A model generated the notes under the pieces. It worked only from the letters and a program-made list of their open reading frames with translations, was not told the origin of the DNA and did not search any database. This document shows positions 13,129 to 22,261 of a stretch of DNA of 64,000 nt, piece by piece. The stretch is from Callipepla californica brunnescens (lineage: Eukaryota > Chordata > Aves > Galliformes > Odontophoridae): the NCBI GenBank assembly GCA_023055505.1, contig JALIRH010000119.1, forward strand, positions 248,001-312,000, in the 5' to 3' direction. A program made the position numbers and the translations under genes. How positions within the stretch are numbered: the stretch's first letter is position 1; each line of letters starts with the position of its first letter.

Positions 13129-13821
13129 ACCCCCCCTTATGTTATGTGGGGTATACACTTTTAATTCACCCCCAAAAGTAATTTTCTCTGCTTCTTCTAC
13201 TAACAGAGCTACAGCAACTATTGCTTGTAAACATGTAGGCCACCCACGACTAACAGGATCTAAGAGTTTCGAAAAGTATCCTACTGGCTTTTTCTTCCCA
13301 GCCCACTCCTGGGTCAGTACTCCAAAAGCAGTCCCTTCTTCTGTATTTACAAAAAGGTAAAATGGTCTTTTTATATCTGGTAGGCTTAATACTGGTGCAT
13401 TAACAAGGTCTATTTTTAAATTTTCTAATTTTTGCTCATCTTCTGCCATTAAGGTACATAGCTTAACAGTTAATTCTTTATCTTTCACTTCTAAATTTAT
13501 TCCTAACTCCACAATTAAGTCTCTCCCTAATAAATTATATCCTGCTTCAGGTACCAATAAAAAGGATCCAATTCCAAAAGTATTAGGTGATTCTATTTCT
13601 ACTTGCTTTACAACAGGTACTGTAAAAGGCTCCCCTTTTGCTCCAATTACTTGTAACTTTTCCGAGGATAAAGAACATCCTTGTGGTAAATACTGGATAG
13701 TGGATCTTTCTGCCCCAGAATCTACTAAAAATTCTATTTCTTGACGCTGGGGACCCAATTTCAATTTTATCAAGGGCTCCTTTTTCTCCTGAGTCCCCAG
13801 CACATAGAGCCCCTTACCCCC
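13108..13821 (-). pseudogene. pro-pol: ERV 1 protease joined to RT connection remnant
   Basis: Minus-strand continuation of the gag frame after its stop codon. It contains a retroviral aspartic protease: catalytic LVDSGAERS (about 13725-13700), then the GYNLLGRDL motif (about 13540-13510). At about 13430 the reading passes directly into the end of RT/connection (LVNAPVLSLPDIKRPFYLFV and WAGKKKPVGYFSK). The fingers and palm, including the YXDD polymerase site, are missing, which indicates an internal deletion of several hundred codons. The frame is then lost in the C homopolymer near 13130. Confidence 0.85.
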
Positions 13822-13824
13822 TCA
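13822..13824 (-). promoter_or_regulatory. gag-pol stop codon (UGA) of ERV 1, readthrough candidate
   Basis: The gag frame ends with TGA followed by GGGGGT, and the protease continues in the same frame. Gammaretroviruses express pol by translational readthrough of such a stop, so this organisation fits that mode. Confidence 0.65.
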
Positions 13825-15291
13825 GTCCTCTTTAAACATTTTCTCATCCTGAATTCTTTTTCTACAGTCTTTCTTCATATGCCCCTTTTTCTGACAGTAG
13901 AAGCATTCTACCGTCCTCATATTTCTAGATCTCGTCTGATTAGACAGAAACACACTCCCTGTCTGAGGAATATTCCCTCTTTTCTTTGTTTGAAACGCCC
14001 CCTTCTGTCCTTCTCTTACTGCAGCTGCCAAGAGTCTAGCCTGTCTTTTCTGAATCTCTTCCTCTCTTCTTACGTACACTTTCTGGGCCTCCCTCAGCAA
14101 TTCATCTAATCCTCTCTCCTGCCAATCTTCCAACTTTTCTAGTTTCTTTCGAATATCTGTCCAGGACTTAGCCACAAACTGCGTTTTCAGGAGAGTCTGT
14201 CCTACGGGGGTGGCAGGATCTAACCCCGAATATAACTGCAAATTTCTACGCAGTCTCTCTAACCATTCAGTAGGGGTTTCGTCCTTTTTCTGTTGCTCGT
14301 TAAAAGCCTTATTGATATTCTGTCCCCTAGGGACAGACTCTCTAATCCCTTGAATAATAATTATTCGCAAGTCTGCCATATGGGTACGATGTTCCTGGTT
14401 CTGATTATCCCAATTGGGCCTCTGTAAAGGCCACTTTACATCTGCTCCTGGACCAGCTTGGTGTTGCCGATCCCAAATTCGCATACCTGCTCTCCTGATC
14501 ATATCCCTTTCTTCTACTGTAAATAGTATAGTTAGGATTGCCTGTATTTCATCCCAGGTATAAAGGTTGGGACCTAAAAATTGATCTAGTCTCTCAGAGA
14601 CCCCTAAAGGATCCTCTAACAAATTCCCCATCTCCTTTTTGAACTCCCTTACATCTCCTGAATTTAAGGGAATTGAAACGTATCCAACCCCCGGGTTTGG
14701 TCCCCCAGTAGCTACGGGTATTTCTCTTAAAGGGAGAAGATTTCTTCCTCGACCCCTCTCCTGCCACTGCCTAGCTTGTCTTCTAGTGGTTCTCCTAGGG
14801 AAATCTAGGGGTTCATTTTGTTCATCCCCCGAATCAGAATCCACCTGCTCCTCTAAGGGAGCTGTTGGGTTCGATTCAGGGGGAGCATAAGGCGGGGGTG
14901 GATAGTGTATAATGTCTTCCTCTGTTGTATTCCTTTTCTTAATTAAAAGGAATACAAAGGTTTGACTATCAGATTCTATCCATAATTTGGCATACTCACT
15001 CTCTTCTGAATTAAAAGGCTGTTTTTCATTCACATAAATATTTAAAGCCTGACAAATCCGGTCATCAAAGGATCCGAATACAGGCCAGAACAACTGATCT
15101 GCTCTTATCTGTTCTCCTCCCCACACTTCCATACAATAATGTACCATCTTCACCTTACACTTTCCTTGTCTCGATGGAGAATCACCCCAGTGTTTTAACA
15201 TTAAACCTAGGGGACTTTCTAGCGGTATGTCTGGTAGCTTCTCCTGCGAGCCACCCATGGGGCCAGAGGGCTTACTCTGACTCTGTCCCAT
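13822..15291 (-). CDS. gag: ERV 1 Gag polyprotein, gammaretrovirus-like
   Basis: 489 codons, fully open on the minus strand. The chosen start is the ATG at 15291, giving MGQSQSKP with a glycine for N-myristoylation; an upstream in-frame extension exists but looks like leader. The N-terminal matrix has the PLGLMLKHW stretch typical of gammaretroviral MA. A proline-rich region with PPPPYAPPES (late-domain-like PPPY) follows, then a capsid region with LREIPVATG and YTWDEIQAILTILFTVEERD, a highly charged segment, and one nucleocapsid zinc knuckle of CX2CX4HX4C form (CFYCQKKGHMKKDC) near the C terminus. It would build the virion shell. The ORF appears intact although the rest of the provirus is defective. 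Confidence 0.93.
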   Translation of the reverse strand: MGQSQSKPSGPMGGSQEKLPDIPLESPLGLMLKHWGDSPSRQGKCKVKMVHYCMEVWGGEQIRADQLFWPVFGSFDDRICQALNIYVNEKQPFNSEESEYAKLWIESDSQTFVFLLIKKRNTTEEDIIHYPPPPYAPPESNPTAPLEEQVDSDSGDEQNEPLDFPRRTTRRQARQWQERGRGRNLLPLREIPVATGGPNPGVGYVSIPLNSGDVREFKKEMGNLLEDPLGVSERLDQFLGPNLYTWDEIQAILTILFTVEERDMIRRAGMRIWDRQHQAGPGADVKWPLQRPNWDNQNQEHRTHMADLRIIIIQGIRESVPRGQNINKAFNEQQKKDETPTEWLERLRRNLQLYSGLDPATPVGQTLLKTQFVAKSWTDIRKKLEKLEDWQERGLDELLREAQKVYVRREEEIQKRQARLLAAAVREGQKGAFQTKKRGNIPQTGSVFLSNQTRSRNMRTVECFYCQKKGHMKKDCRKRIQDEKMFKED

Positions 15292-15655
15292 CTTCCGGAG
15301 CACTCTCACACACACACACACTCGCACCCCTCGGTCGTGACCCACGCCCTCGCGGGCAATGGGAACTGCACTACAAGAGGGTCCGCACTCGCTTCGCCCC
15401 TACGGGACGTCTCAGTCAGGCGTGCTCCGGGATACCCACCCCGACCGAACAGATCCACGCAGATACTTACTCAATCCTGAGTCTTTGTTCGGGTCTTCGT
15501 GCACAAGAATTATGGGGTGCTGCAGTTTCTTTCGCTCGTTTATCAAATTTAGAGTTCGGAGCTACAGGTCCCCGCAACGGAACTACCCAGCCCAGGGGCC
15601 GTCCAGAGACGGGGCGCCCCCCCTGGGGTGAGAATTCCGCAGCGGAATCGCCTGG
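15292..15655 (-). other. ERV 1 leader, probable packaging region
   Basis: Untranslated stretch between primer site and gag start, GC-rich, with a (CA)n run near 15303-15322. Open frames here are short and look incidental. Confidence 0.55.
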
Positions 15656-15673
15656 ATCCGAGTCACGGCACCA
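15656..15673 (-). other. ERV 1 primer binding site, tRNA-His
   Basis: Read on the minus strand, TGGTGCCGTGACTCGGAT lies three bases after the 5' LTR. It is complementary to the 3' end of eukaryotic tRNA-His as I remember it. Confidence 0.85.
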
Positions 15674-15676
15674 AAT

Positions 15677-16257
15677 TGTTATAAGTGTGAAGAACGATAC
15701 ACACCGTCCGCTGCCAATAGTAAGTAATTTATTAAGTAAGCAATAAACGAGCGAAACAGCACTGGGCGGCCTGGAGTCTCCGCTCCACTAACGGCGCGCA
15801 CCGGGACCTTCCGACCCCCTCTTTTTATTGTCTCTTATCTCTGTTTTCTTGTTATTCTTTTCTTTCTGGGCTGCGCCGGCTGGTATTTGGGAGTCATCCT
15901 CTGTCTCCTCGCAGAGATGAATGCTGCCGTGCTTTTCAGCTCCAATTATGTAGGCTTAAGAGAAGGCTCCTGCTTATTATTTTTCTTGTTTTCAATTCTT
16001 TAGAAGGTCACTACTATCTGTGCAACTATCAGAACTAACGAGACGCGGTGGCCCCATTTTACAAAAACATTCATATATCTATTTTTAAGTCTCCTACAAG
16101 CTACATAATTCTAAGAGAAGGAAAAGATAAACACACTGAAGGATACTGAGGCATCTGTCTTGTGACTGGTTTGATTAACAAGTATAGAAAGTGAAAAACA
16201 CTGAGACACCGGTTTGATTAACAAGTATAGAAAGTACAGAACTCAATTTCTATCACA
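15677..16257 (-). repeat. ERV 1 5' LTR
   Basis: 581-bp partner of the LTR at 9634-10214, same termini, about 99% identical by eye. Confidence 0.95.
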
Positions 16258-19245
16258 GCCCCATTGATCCCTATGTCCCCCACTGATCCATACGGCCCCA
16301 TTGAGTTCTATGGATCCATTGATTCCTATGGTCCCATTGATTCCTTTGGCCCCATTGATCCCTATGGCCCCATTGAACCTTATGTCCCCATTGATCCCAA
16401 TGGCCCCATTGATTCCTATGTCCCCATTGAGTCCTGTGGCCCCATTGAGTTCTATGGCCCCATTGATTCCTATGTCCCAATGAGTTTCATGGCCACATTG
16501 ATTCCTATGGTCTCATTGATCCCTATGGCCCTATTGAGATCTATGGCACCATTGATAACTATGGCCCCTTTGATTCCTATGGCCCCATTGATCCCTATGG
16601 CCCAATTGCGTTCTATGTTCGCATGGATTCCTATGGCCTTATTGATCCCTATGGCCCCATTGATCCCTATGTCTCCATTGAGTTGTATGGCCCCATTGAG
16701 TTCTATGGCTCCATTGATCCCTATGGCCCATTGAGTTCTATGTCCCCATTGAGTTCTATGGCTCCATTGATCCCTATGGCCCATTAGAGTTCTATGGCCC
16801 CATTGAGTTCTATGGCTCTATTGATTCCTAAGGCCCCATTGATTCCTATGGTCCCATTGATGACTATGGCCCTATTGATTCTTATGGCCCCATTGATCCC
16901 TAAGGTCCCATTGATTCCTGTGGCCCCATTGATCCCTATGGGCCCACAGAGTTCTATGGTCCCACTGATCCCTATGGTCTAATTGAAACCTATGGTTCCA
17001 CTTATTCCTATGGCCCCATTGATCCCTATGGCCCCAGTGATCCCTATGGCCCCATTGAGTTCTAAGGCCCCATTGATCCCTATGGCCCCATTGATCCCTA
17101 TGTCCCCATTGAGTTCTATGGCCCCTTTCAGTTCTATGGATCCATTGATTACTATGGTCCCATTGATTCCTATGGCCCCATCGATCCCTATGGCCCCATT
17201 GAACCCTATGGCCCCATTGATCCCTATGGCCCCATTGATTCCTATGGCCCCATTGATTCCTATGGCCCCATTGAGTTCTATGGCCCAATTGATCCCTATG
17301 GCCCCATTGATTCCTATGGCCCAATGATTTCTATGGCCACATTGATTCCTATGGTCTCATTGATCCCTATGGCCCTATTGAGATCTATGCCACCATTGAT
17401 AACTATGGCCCCATTGATTCCTATGGCCCCACTGATTTTTATGGCTCCATTGAGTTCTATGGCCCCATTGATTTCTATGGCCCTATTGATCCCTTTGGTC
17501 TCAGTGATTCCTCTTGCCCCACTGAGTTCTATGTTCCCACTGATTCCCATGGCCTCATTGATCCCTATGGCCTCATTGATCCCTATGGCCCTTCTGAGTT
17601 CTATGGCCCTTCTGAGTTCTATGGCCCCATTGATTCCTATGGCCCCATTGATTCCTATGGTCTTATTGAAACCTATGGTCCTATTTATTCCTATGGCCCC
17701 ATTGATCCCTATGGCCCCAGTGATCCCTATGGCCCCATTGAGTTCTAAGGCCCCATTGATCCCTAAGTCCCCATTGATCCCTATGTCCCCATTGAGTTCT
17801 ATGGCCCCATTGATTTCTATGGTCCCATTGATCCATATGGCCCCATTGAGTTCTAGGGATTTATTGATTCCTATGGTCCCATTGATTCCTATGGCCCCAT
17901 CGATCCCTATGGCCCCATTGAACCCTATGGCCCCATTGATCCCTATGGCCCCATTGATTCCTATGGCCCCGTTGATTCCTATGGTCCCATTGATCCCTAT
18001 GGCCCCATTGATTCCTATGGCCCCACTGAGTTTTATGGCCCCATTGATCCCTATGGCCCCTTTGATCCCTATAGCCCCATCAATTCCTATGGCCCCATTG
18101 ATTCCTATGGCCCCATTGATTCCTATGGCCCCATTGATCCCTATGGTCCCATTGATCCCTATGGCCCCATTGATCCCTATGGCCCCATTGATCCCTATTG
18201 TCCCATTGATCCCTATGGCCCCATTGAGTTCTATGGCTCCATTGATTCCTATGGCCCCAATGAGTTCTATTGCCCCATTGATTCCTAAGGCCTTTTTGAG
18301 TTCTATGGCCCCATTGATCCCTGTGGCTCCATTGATCCCTATGGCCCCTTTGATCCCTATAGCCCCATTGATTCCTATGGCCCCATTGATTCCTATGGCC
18401 CCATTGATCCCTATGGTCCCACTGATCCCTATGGCCCCATTGATCCCTATAGTCCCATTGATCCCTATGGCCCCATTGAGTTCTATGGCTCCATTGATTC
18501 CTATGGCCCCATTGATTCCTATGGTCCCATTGATCCCTATGGCCCCATTGAGTTCTATGGCTCCATTGATTCCTATGGCCCCAATGAGTTCTATTGCCCC
18601 ATTGATTCCTAAGGCCTTTTTGAGTTCTATGGCCACATTGATTCCTATGGTCCCATTGATCCCTATGGCCCCATTGAGTTCTATGGCCCCATTGATCCCT
18701 ATGGCCTATTTGATTCCTATGGTCCCATTGAGTTCTATGGCGCCATTGAGTTCTATGGCTCCATTGATTCCTATGGCCCCTTTGATTCCTCTGGCCCCAT
18801 TGATCCCTATGGTCCCATTGATTCCTATGACCCCATTGATTCCTGTGGCCCCATTGATCCCTATACCCCTCTTAGTTCTTTGGCCCCACGGATTCCTATG
18901 GCCCCATTGATTCCTATGGTCCCATTGATCCCTATGGCCCCAGTGATCCCTATGGCCCCAGTGATCCCTATGGCTCCATTGAGTTCTAAGGCCCTATTGA
19001 TCCCTATGGCTCCATTGATCCCTATGGCCCCATTGATTCCTATGGCCCCATTGATTTTTATGGCCTTATTGAGTTCTATGACCCCATTGAGTTCTATGGT
19101 CCCATTGATCCATATGGCCCCATTGTTTTCTATGGCTCCATTGATTCCTATGGCCCCTTTGATCCCTATGGCCCCATTGAGTTCAATGGCCCCATTGATT
19201 CCTATGGCCCTTTGATTCCTATGGCCTCATCAATCCCTATGGCCC
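16258..19245. repeat. 18-bp satellite array, block 2
   Basis: Same 18-bp unit and orientation as block 1, about 166 units, between ERV 1 and ERV 2. A variant block at 16600-16740 (GTTCTATGTTCGCATGG) matches 9150-9290 in block 1, and 16510-16570 matches 17353-17420 (offset about 844 bp), indicating a higher-order period of roughly 0.8 kb that predates ERV 1. Confidence 0.97.
17974..18621. repeat. 324-bp tandem duplication inside satellite block 2
   Basis: The rare variant CCTAAGGCCTTTTTGAG occurs at about 18284 and 18608, 324 bp (18 units) apart, within two similar blocks. Edges are approximate. Confidence 0.75.
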
Positions 19246-19675
19246 TGTCAGGGATGTAATAACTCTGGGTAAGAACAATGGTCTTAAGATGTGGAGCAAT
19301 GTTGCGTGCAAAGCTTTACTGGAAACCATACTTAGTAACCGAAGCCAGAACGACCAGATCTGATTTCATTAGAACTAAACGTTATCTGAAGAACTAGATG
19401 TTACTAATGGAACAACAAGAACCGTGAAGAATGGTGTACCTATAACAATATGTAATCTATCAAATTGTCAACTATAAAGCACTTATGTAAGCTTGCTATA
19501 ACCAATCAATTTAGCCGAGGACGTGAATCATGTTTATGATCAAAGCATAGAATATCTATATAAGCAGATGTGTAACCAATAATAAACGAAGCTTCACTCA
19601 TATTGAGCGTGTGTATGCTTCCCCACGTCACTCTGGGTTAACCTTGGACAAATGCTGCAAACCTAGTTTGCAACA
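19246..19675 (+). repeat. ERV 2 5' LTR with promoter and poly(A) signal
   Basis: 430 bp, TGTCAGGG...GCAACA. CCAAT at 19502-19506, TATATAA at 19557-19563 and AATAAA at 19581-19586 form a compact promoter and polyadenylation region. Confidence 0.94.
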
Positions 19676-19677
19676 TC

Positions 19678-19695
19678 TGGCGCCCGAACAGGGAC
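19678..19695 (+). other. ERV 2 primer binding site, tRNA-Lys3
   Basis: TGGCGCCCGAACAGGGAC, two bases after the LTR, is the standard 18-base complement of tRNA-Lys3. Confidence 0.93.
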
Positions 19696-19916
19696 CCGAG
19701 TGCGTGGTGCTTGGACTAGAGCCTCTGTTGCTTTGTAACAGAGAAGCTGTGTAGCTTCGGTCGACTTCACGGCAGGACCAGCATAGCAGAATAGCGGAAA
19801 AGCTGCGCAGCTTCGGTTAACCGCACAGCGGGACCGGCACGGGATCCAGGGGCTTAGCGATCGGCCGACGCGATTTCTCCTCCACAGTGTGCCTTTGTTC
19901 TTGCTGGACAGAACGG
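19696..19916 (+). other. ERV 2 leader with two palindromic hairpins
   Basis: Untranslated leader. Two related stem-loops are visible: GAAGCTGTGTAGCTTC at 19743-19758 (six-base stem, GTGT loop) and the perfect palindrome AAGCTGCGCAGCTT at 19800-19813. Both are followed by CGG. Position and symmetry suggest a dimer-initiation or packaging element; this is inference. Confidence 0.55.
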
Positions 19917-21575
19917 ATGGAGAGAGAGGTAGCCCAAAATCTTTTATCGTGCTTTTTGGAAAAGCGGGGAATTAGTGCTGGCACCCTTAAAGCAGTGCCA
20001 AATATTTTGGATTATGGTCAGACGGTGGGGGTTTTCTTGCATGCAGGGACATTATTCAATATCGATCAGTGGCGCACCTTGGGTGACGTGCTGTGGGATC
20101 ATGTTATTGATGATAGAAAAGAGGCAAAAAAGCTGATGAGGCCCTGGCGGGAGATTATTAATTGTATAAAGCGGCATAAGATTGAGCAGGAGGTAGCAGG
20201 GCAAGCAGTTGCTCAGCTGCATGGCGGGGCTTCTGCTGCAACTGGTCGAATTGAGGATCCCCCTCAGCCGTCCCTAGGGATCCCTGTCCCTGTCCGGGTA
20301 TCAGCGGTGCTGCCTACTGCACCAATGACTGAGGACCCGGAGACAGAACCTGACCTTTTTCCCCCAGAGGAGGGAAATGGGGATCTCCCACCACCTCCAC
20401 CCCCGCTATCGTCTTCGGACAATGTTAACAATGGGATAGTCAAAGGCAGAGTTGCTATGAGTATATTGCCTCGGCCCTTTTGGGCAGAAATCGCGCGGCA
20501 TGCTGTGGAGCAGGGTCATTCTGATGTGGCTGAGATAATCGGTCAGGCTTTTCCCATTCGATTCGAGCCCACAGCAAATGGTGGAGCTCAAGGGGTTCAT
20601 GTTCCTCTTGGTTGGAAAATGCTATTTCAATTACGTTCTACAGTGTCAGAACATGGGTTGCATAGTGAACCGGCTCGCCAATTATTAACTTATTTATGGT
20701 CTAGCAGTGTACTTGTCCCAGAAGATATAAAAACAATTATGAGAATGATTATGAAGCCGTCAGAACAAGTGATGTGGCAGTCCCATTGGCGCCGCTTATG
20801 TGAATTGAGTGCTAACGCGCCACGGGATATGCATGATCCATTGTATCAAGTGACTGCTGACCAATTGATGGGTAGTAATATGTTTTCCAGACCAGAAATG
20901 CAGGTTCAGATGGGGCCTGAAGTTTGTATGGAAAGTATGAATCTAGCGCGAGATGCATATAATATGGTTCGATCTTCGAAACCTGCTCCATCTTATTTGT
21001 CAATTAAACAAGGTCGGGAAGAATCTTTCGCTAATTTTGTTGATAAAATAACTGAAGCGTTGTCAAATGCAGATGTACCTGACTGGATGAAACAGTCCTT
21101 GTTACGCCAGTGTCTATTAGAAAATAGTAATCAAGCAACAAAAGCAATTCTTGCCACTCTCCCCTTAAATGCCACTGTCGAAGAAATGTTAGAACGTATG
21201 AGCCGAGTGCCTACCCCTACACAAGCGATGTTAAGCTCTGTTATTCAGGATATAGGTGAAAAGCTGGCCGGAGCTCAGGATCGGGTGTTTGCTGCCTTTG
21301 GACCACTGTTGCAGCAAGCTGAGAATAAAGCGGCGTCTTCGACCCCGCGCCCTCAACGTTTCTTCAGGTGTGGGCGAAATGGCCATTTCCGTAGAAATTG
21401 TAAGTCGGATGTATGGTGTGATAACTGTCAGTCAAAAACTCATGCTACGGTCGTATGTCGCTCGGGAAACGGCAAGCGGAGCGCGAGCCACCGCGCGACG
21501 ATAACAGTAGCGAGCAATTCTCACTCTCCCCAGCCACACCAGGTAGCCTCGGCCTCGACCTGGCAACATCAGTAG
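19917..21575 (+). CDS. gag: ERV 2 Gag polyprotein
   Basis: 552 codons, open. I chose the ATG at 19917 (MEREVAQNLL); the extension upstream begins with GTG. Matrix-like N terminus with CLEKRG-type helices, a proline-rich linker (PPPPPPLSSS near 20390-20415), capsid with a major homology region (QGREESFANFVDKITEAL, about 21010-21063), then nucleocapsid. The second zinc knuckle (CDNCQSKTHATVVC) is complete. The first has phenylalanine at its first cysteine position (FFRCGRNGHFRRNC), so it may not bind zinc. Gag forms the virion core and precedes pro by a -1 frameshift. Confidence 0.92.
   Translation: MEREVAQNLLSCFLEKRGISAGTLKAVPNILDYGQTVGVFLHAGTLFNIDQWRTLGDVLWDHVIDDRKEAKKLMRPWREIINCIKRHKIEQEVAGQAVAQLHGGASAATGRIEDPPQPSLGIPVPVRVSAVLPTAPMTEDPETEPDLFPPEEGNGDLPPPPPPLSSSDNVNNGIVKGRVAMSILPRPFWAEIARHAVEQGHSDVAEIIGQAFPIRFEPTANGGAQGVHVPLGWKMLFQLRSTVSEHGLHSEPARQLLTYLWSSSVLVPEDIKTIMRMIMKPSEQVMWQSHWRRLCELSANAPRDMHDPLYQVTADQLMGSNMFSRPEMQVQMGPEVCMESMNLARDAYNMVRSSKPAPSYLSIKQGREESFANFVDKITEALSNADVPDWMKQSLLRQCLLENSNQATKAILATLPLNATVEEMLERMSRVPTPTQAMLSSVIQDIGEKLAGAQDRVFAAFGPLLQQAENKAASSTPRPQRFFRCGRNGHFRRNCKSDVWCDNCQSKTHATVVCRSGNGKRSASHRATITVASNSHSPQPHQVASASTWQHQ
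21464..21496 (+). promoter_or_regulatory. ERV 2 gag-pro -1 frameshift signal
   Basis: Slippery heptamer G GGA AAC at 21464-21470 in the gag frame, followed after ten bases by the hairpin GCGCG-AGCCAC-CGCGC (21481-21496). The pro frame is the -1 frame. This is a canonical betaretroviral arrangement. Confidence 0.88.
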
Positions 21576-22261
21576 ATGTAACGTTGATTGATAATCGGCC
21601 ACAGAAAATTCCATCGACCGCTGTAGCACCGTTAATAATTAACGATCAACCTCATGGTGCATTACTGATTGGTCGCTCCTCTGCTGGCATAAGGGGTCTT
21701 ATGATTATACCCGGCCTCATTGATAAAGACTATACTGGCGTGATATATATTGTTGCTTATACTAGCTTTCCGCCTGTTCACATTCCCGCGCAATCGTCAA
21801 TAGCACAGCTTATACCATTACCCCACCTGTCTGCGGCTATGAAAGCTCGCCAAGAAACTCCCAGAGGACAAGGTGGTTTTGGATCAACTGGAGCATTAGC
21901 ATTGTTAACAATGCCCCTCGCTAGTAGCCCTGTTACGCCAGTTCTCCTGATACATGAAGATCAAAGGAAACATATTAAAGCCCTCCTAGACACAGGGGCT
22001 GATGTTACTATTGTTTCATCAACTGCATGGCCTAAGAATTGGCCAACAGAAAGGGCTGGCAAAGGAGTGGAGGGTGTAGGAGGCGTTGTTGTGGTGCAAC
22101 GAAGTGTACATTTGGTGCAAATCTGCATCGACGATCAAACTGCGAATTGTAAAGTGATAGTTATGCCTCTGCCAATAGGCGTACAAGCATTGATTGGTCG
22201 TGACGTTATGGACCAATTGGGTCTTATTCTTACTAACAATTCTCGCCAGACACCTTTTTAG
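21464..22261 (+). CDS. pro: ERV 2 Pro: dUTPase and aspartic protease
   Basis: Read in the -1 frame after gag, overlapping its last 110 bases. The dUTPase shows GSLGLDLATSVDVTL (motif 1), IGRSSAGIRGL (motif 3 region) and a C-terminal glycine-rich QGGFGSTG (motif 5), so all key motifs appear present. The protease follows with catalytic LLDTGADVTIVSS (about 21985-22020) and the conserved ALIGRDVMDQLG near the end. dUTPase would limit uracil incorporation; protease matures Gag and Gag-Pol. dUTPase in pro is a betaretroviral trait and is lacking in ERV 3. Ends with TAG at 22259-22261. Confidence 0.9.
   Translation, partial: GKRQAEREPPRDDNSSEQFSLSPATPGSLGLDLATSVDVTLIDNRPQKIPSTAVAPLIINDQPHGALLIGRSSAGIRGLMIIPGLIDKDYTGVIYIVAYTSFPPVHIPAQSSIAQLIPLPHLSAAMKARQETPRGQGGFGSTGALALLTMPLASSPVTPVLLIHEDQRKHIKALLDTGADVTIVSSTAWPKNWPTERAGKGVEGVGGVVVVQRSVHLVQICIDDQTANCKVIVMPLPIGVQALIGRDVMDQLGLILTNNSRQTPF

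Larger units (their letters stand above)
9634..16257 (-). mobile_element. ERV 1: gammaretrovirus-like provirus, tRNA-His primed
   Basis: A complete minus-strand provirus of 6.6 kb within the satellite. Two 581-bp LTRs differ at about six sites (near 1%), which suggests a recent insertion. The flanking GCCCC at 9629-9633 and 16258-16262 fits a 5-bp target duplication, although the satellite itself supplies that sequence. The order on the minus strand is LTR, primer site, gag, protease, a truncated pol, an env TM remnant, polypurine tract, LTR. The MGQ start of Gag, single zinc knuckle, stop-separated gag and pol in one frame, and CX6CC TM indicate a class I (gamma-like) virus. It lacks most of RT and all of SU, so it is defective. 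Confidence 0.93.

Noticed and set aside
15292..15345. An N-terminal extension of ERV 1 Gag before MGQ
   Set aside because: It would hide the myristoylated glycine and consists of low-complexity VCVCV encoded by a (CA)n run.
19887..19916. An upstream start for ERV 2 Gag
   Set aside because: The first open codon is GTG; the ATG at 19917 gives a more plausible matrix start.
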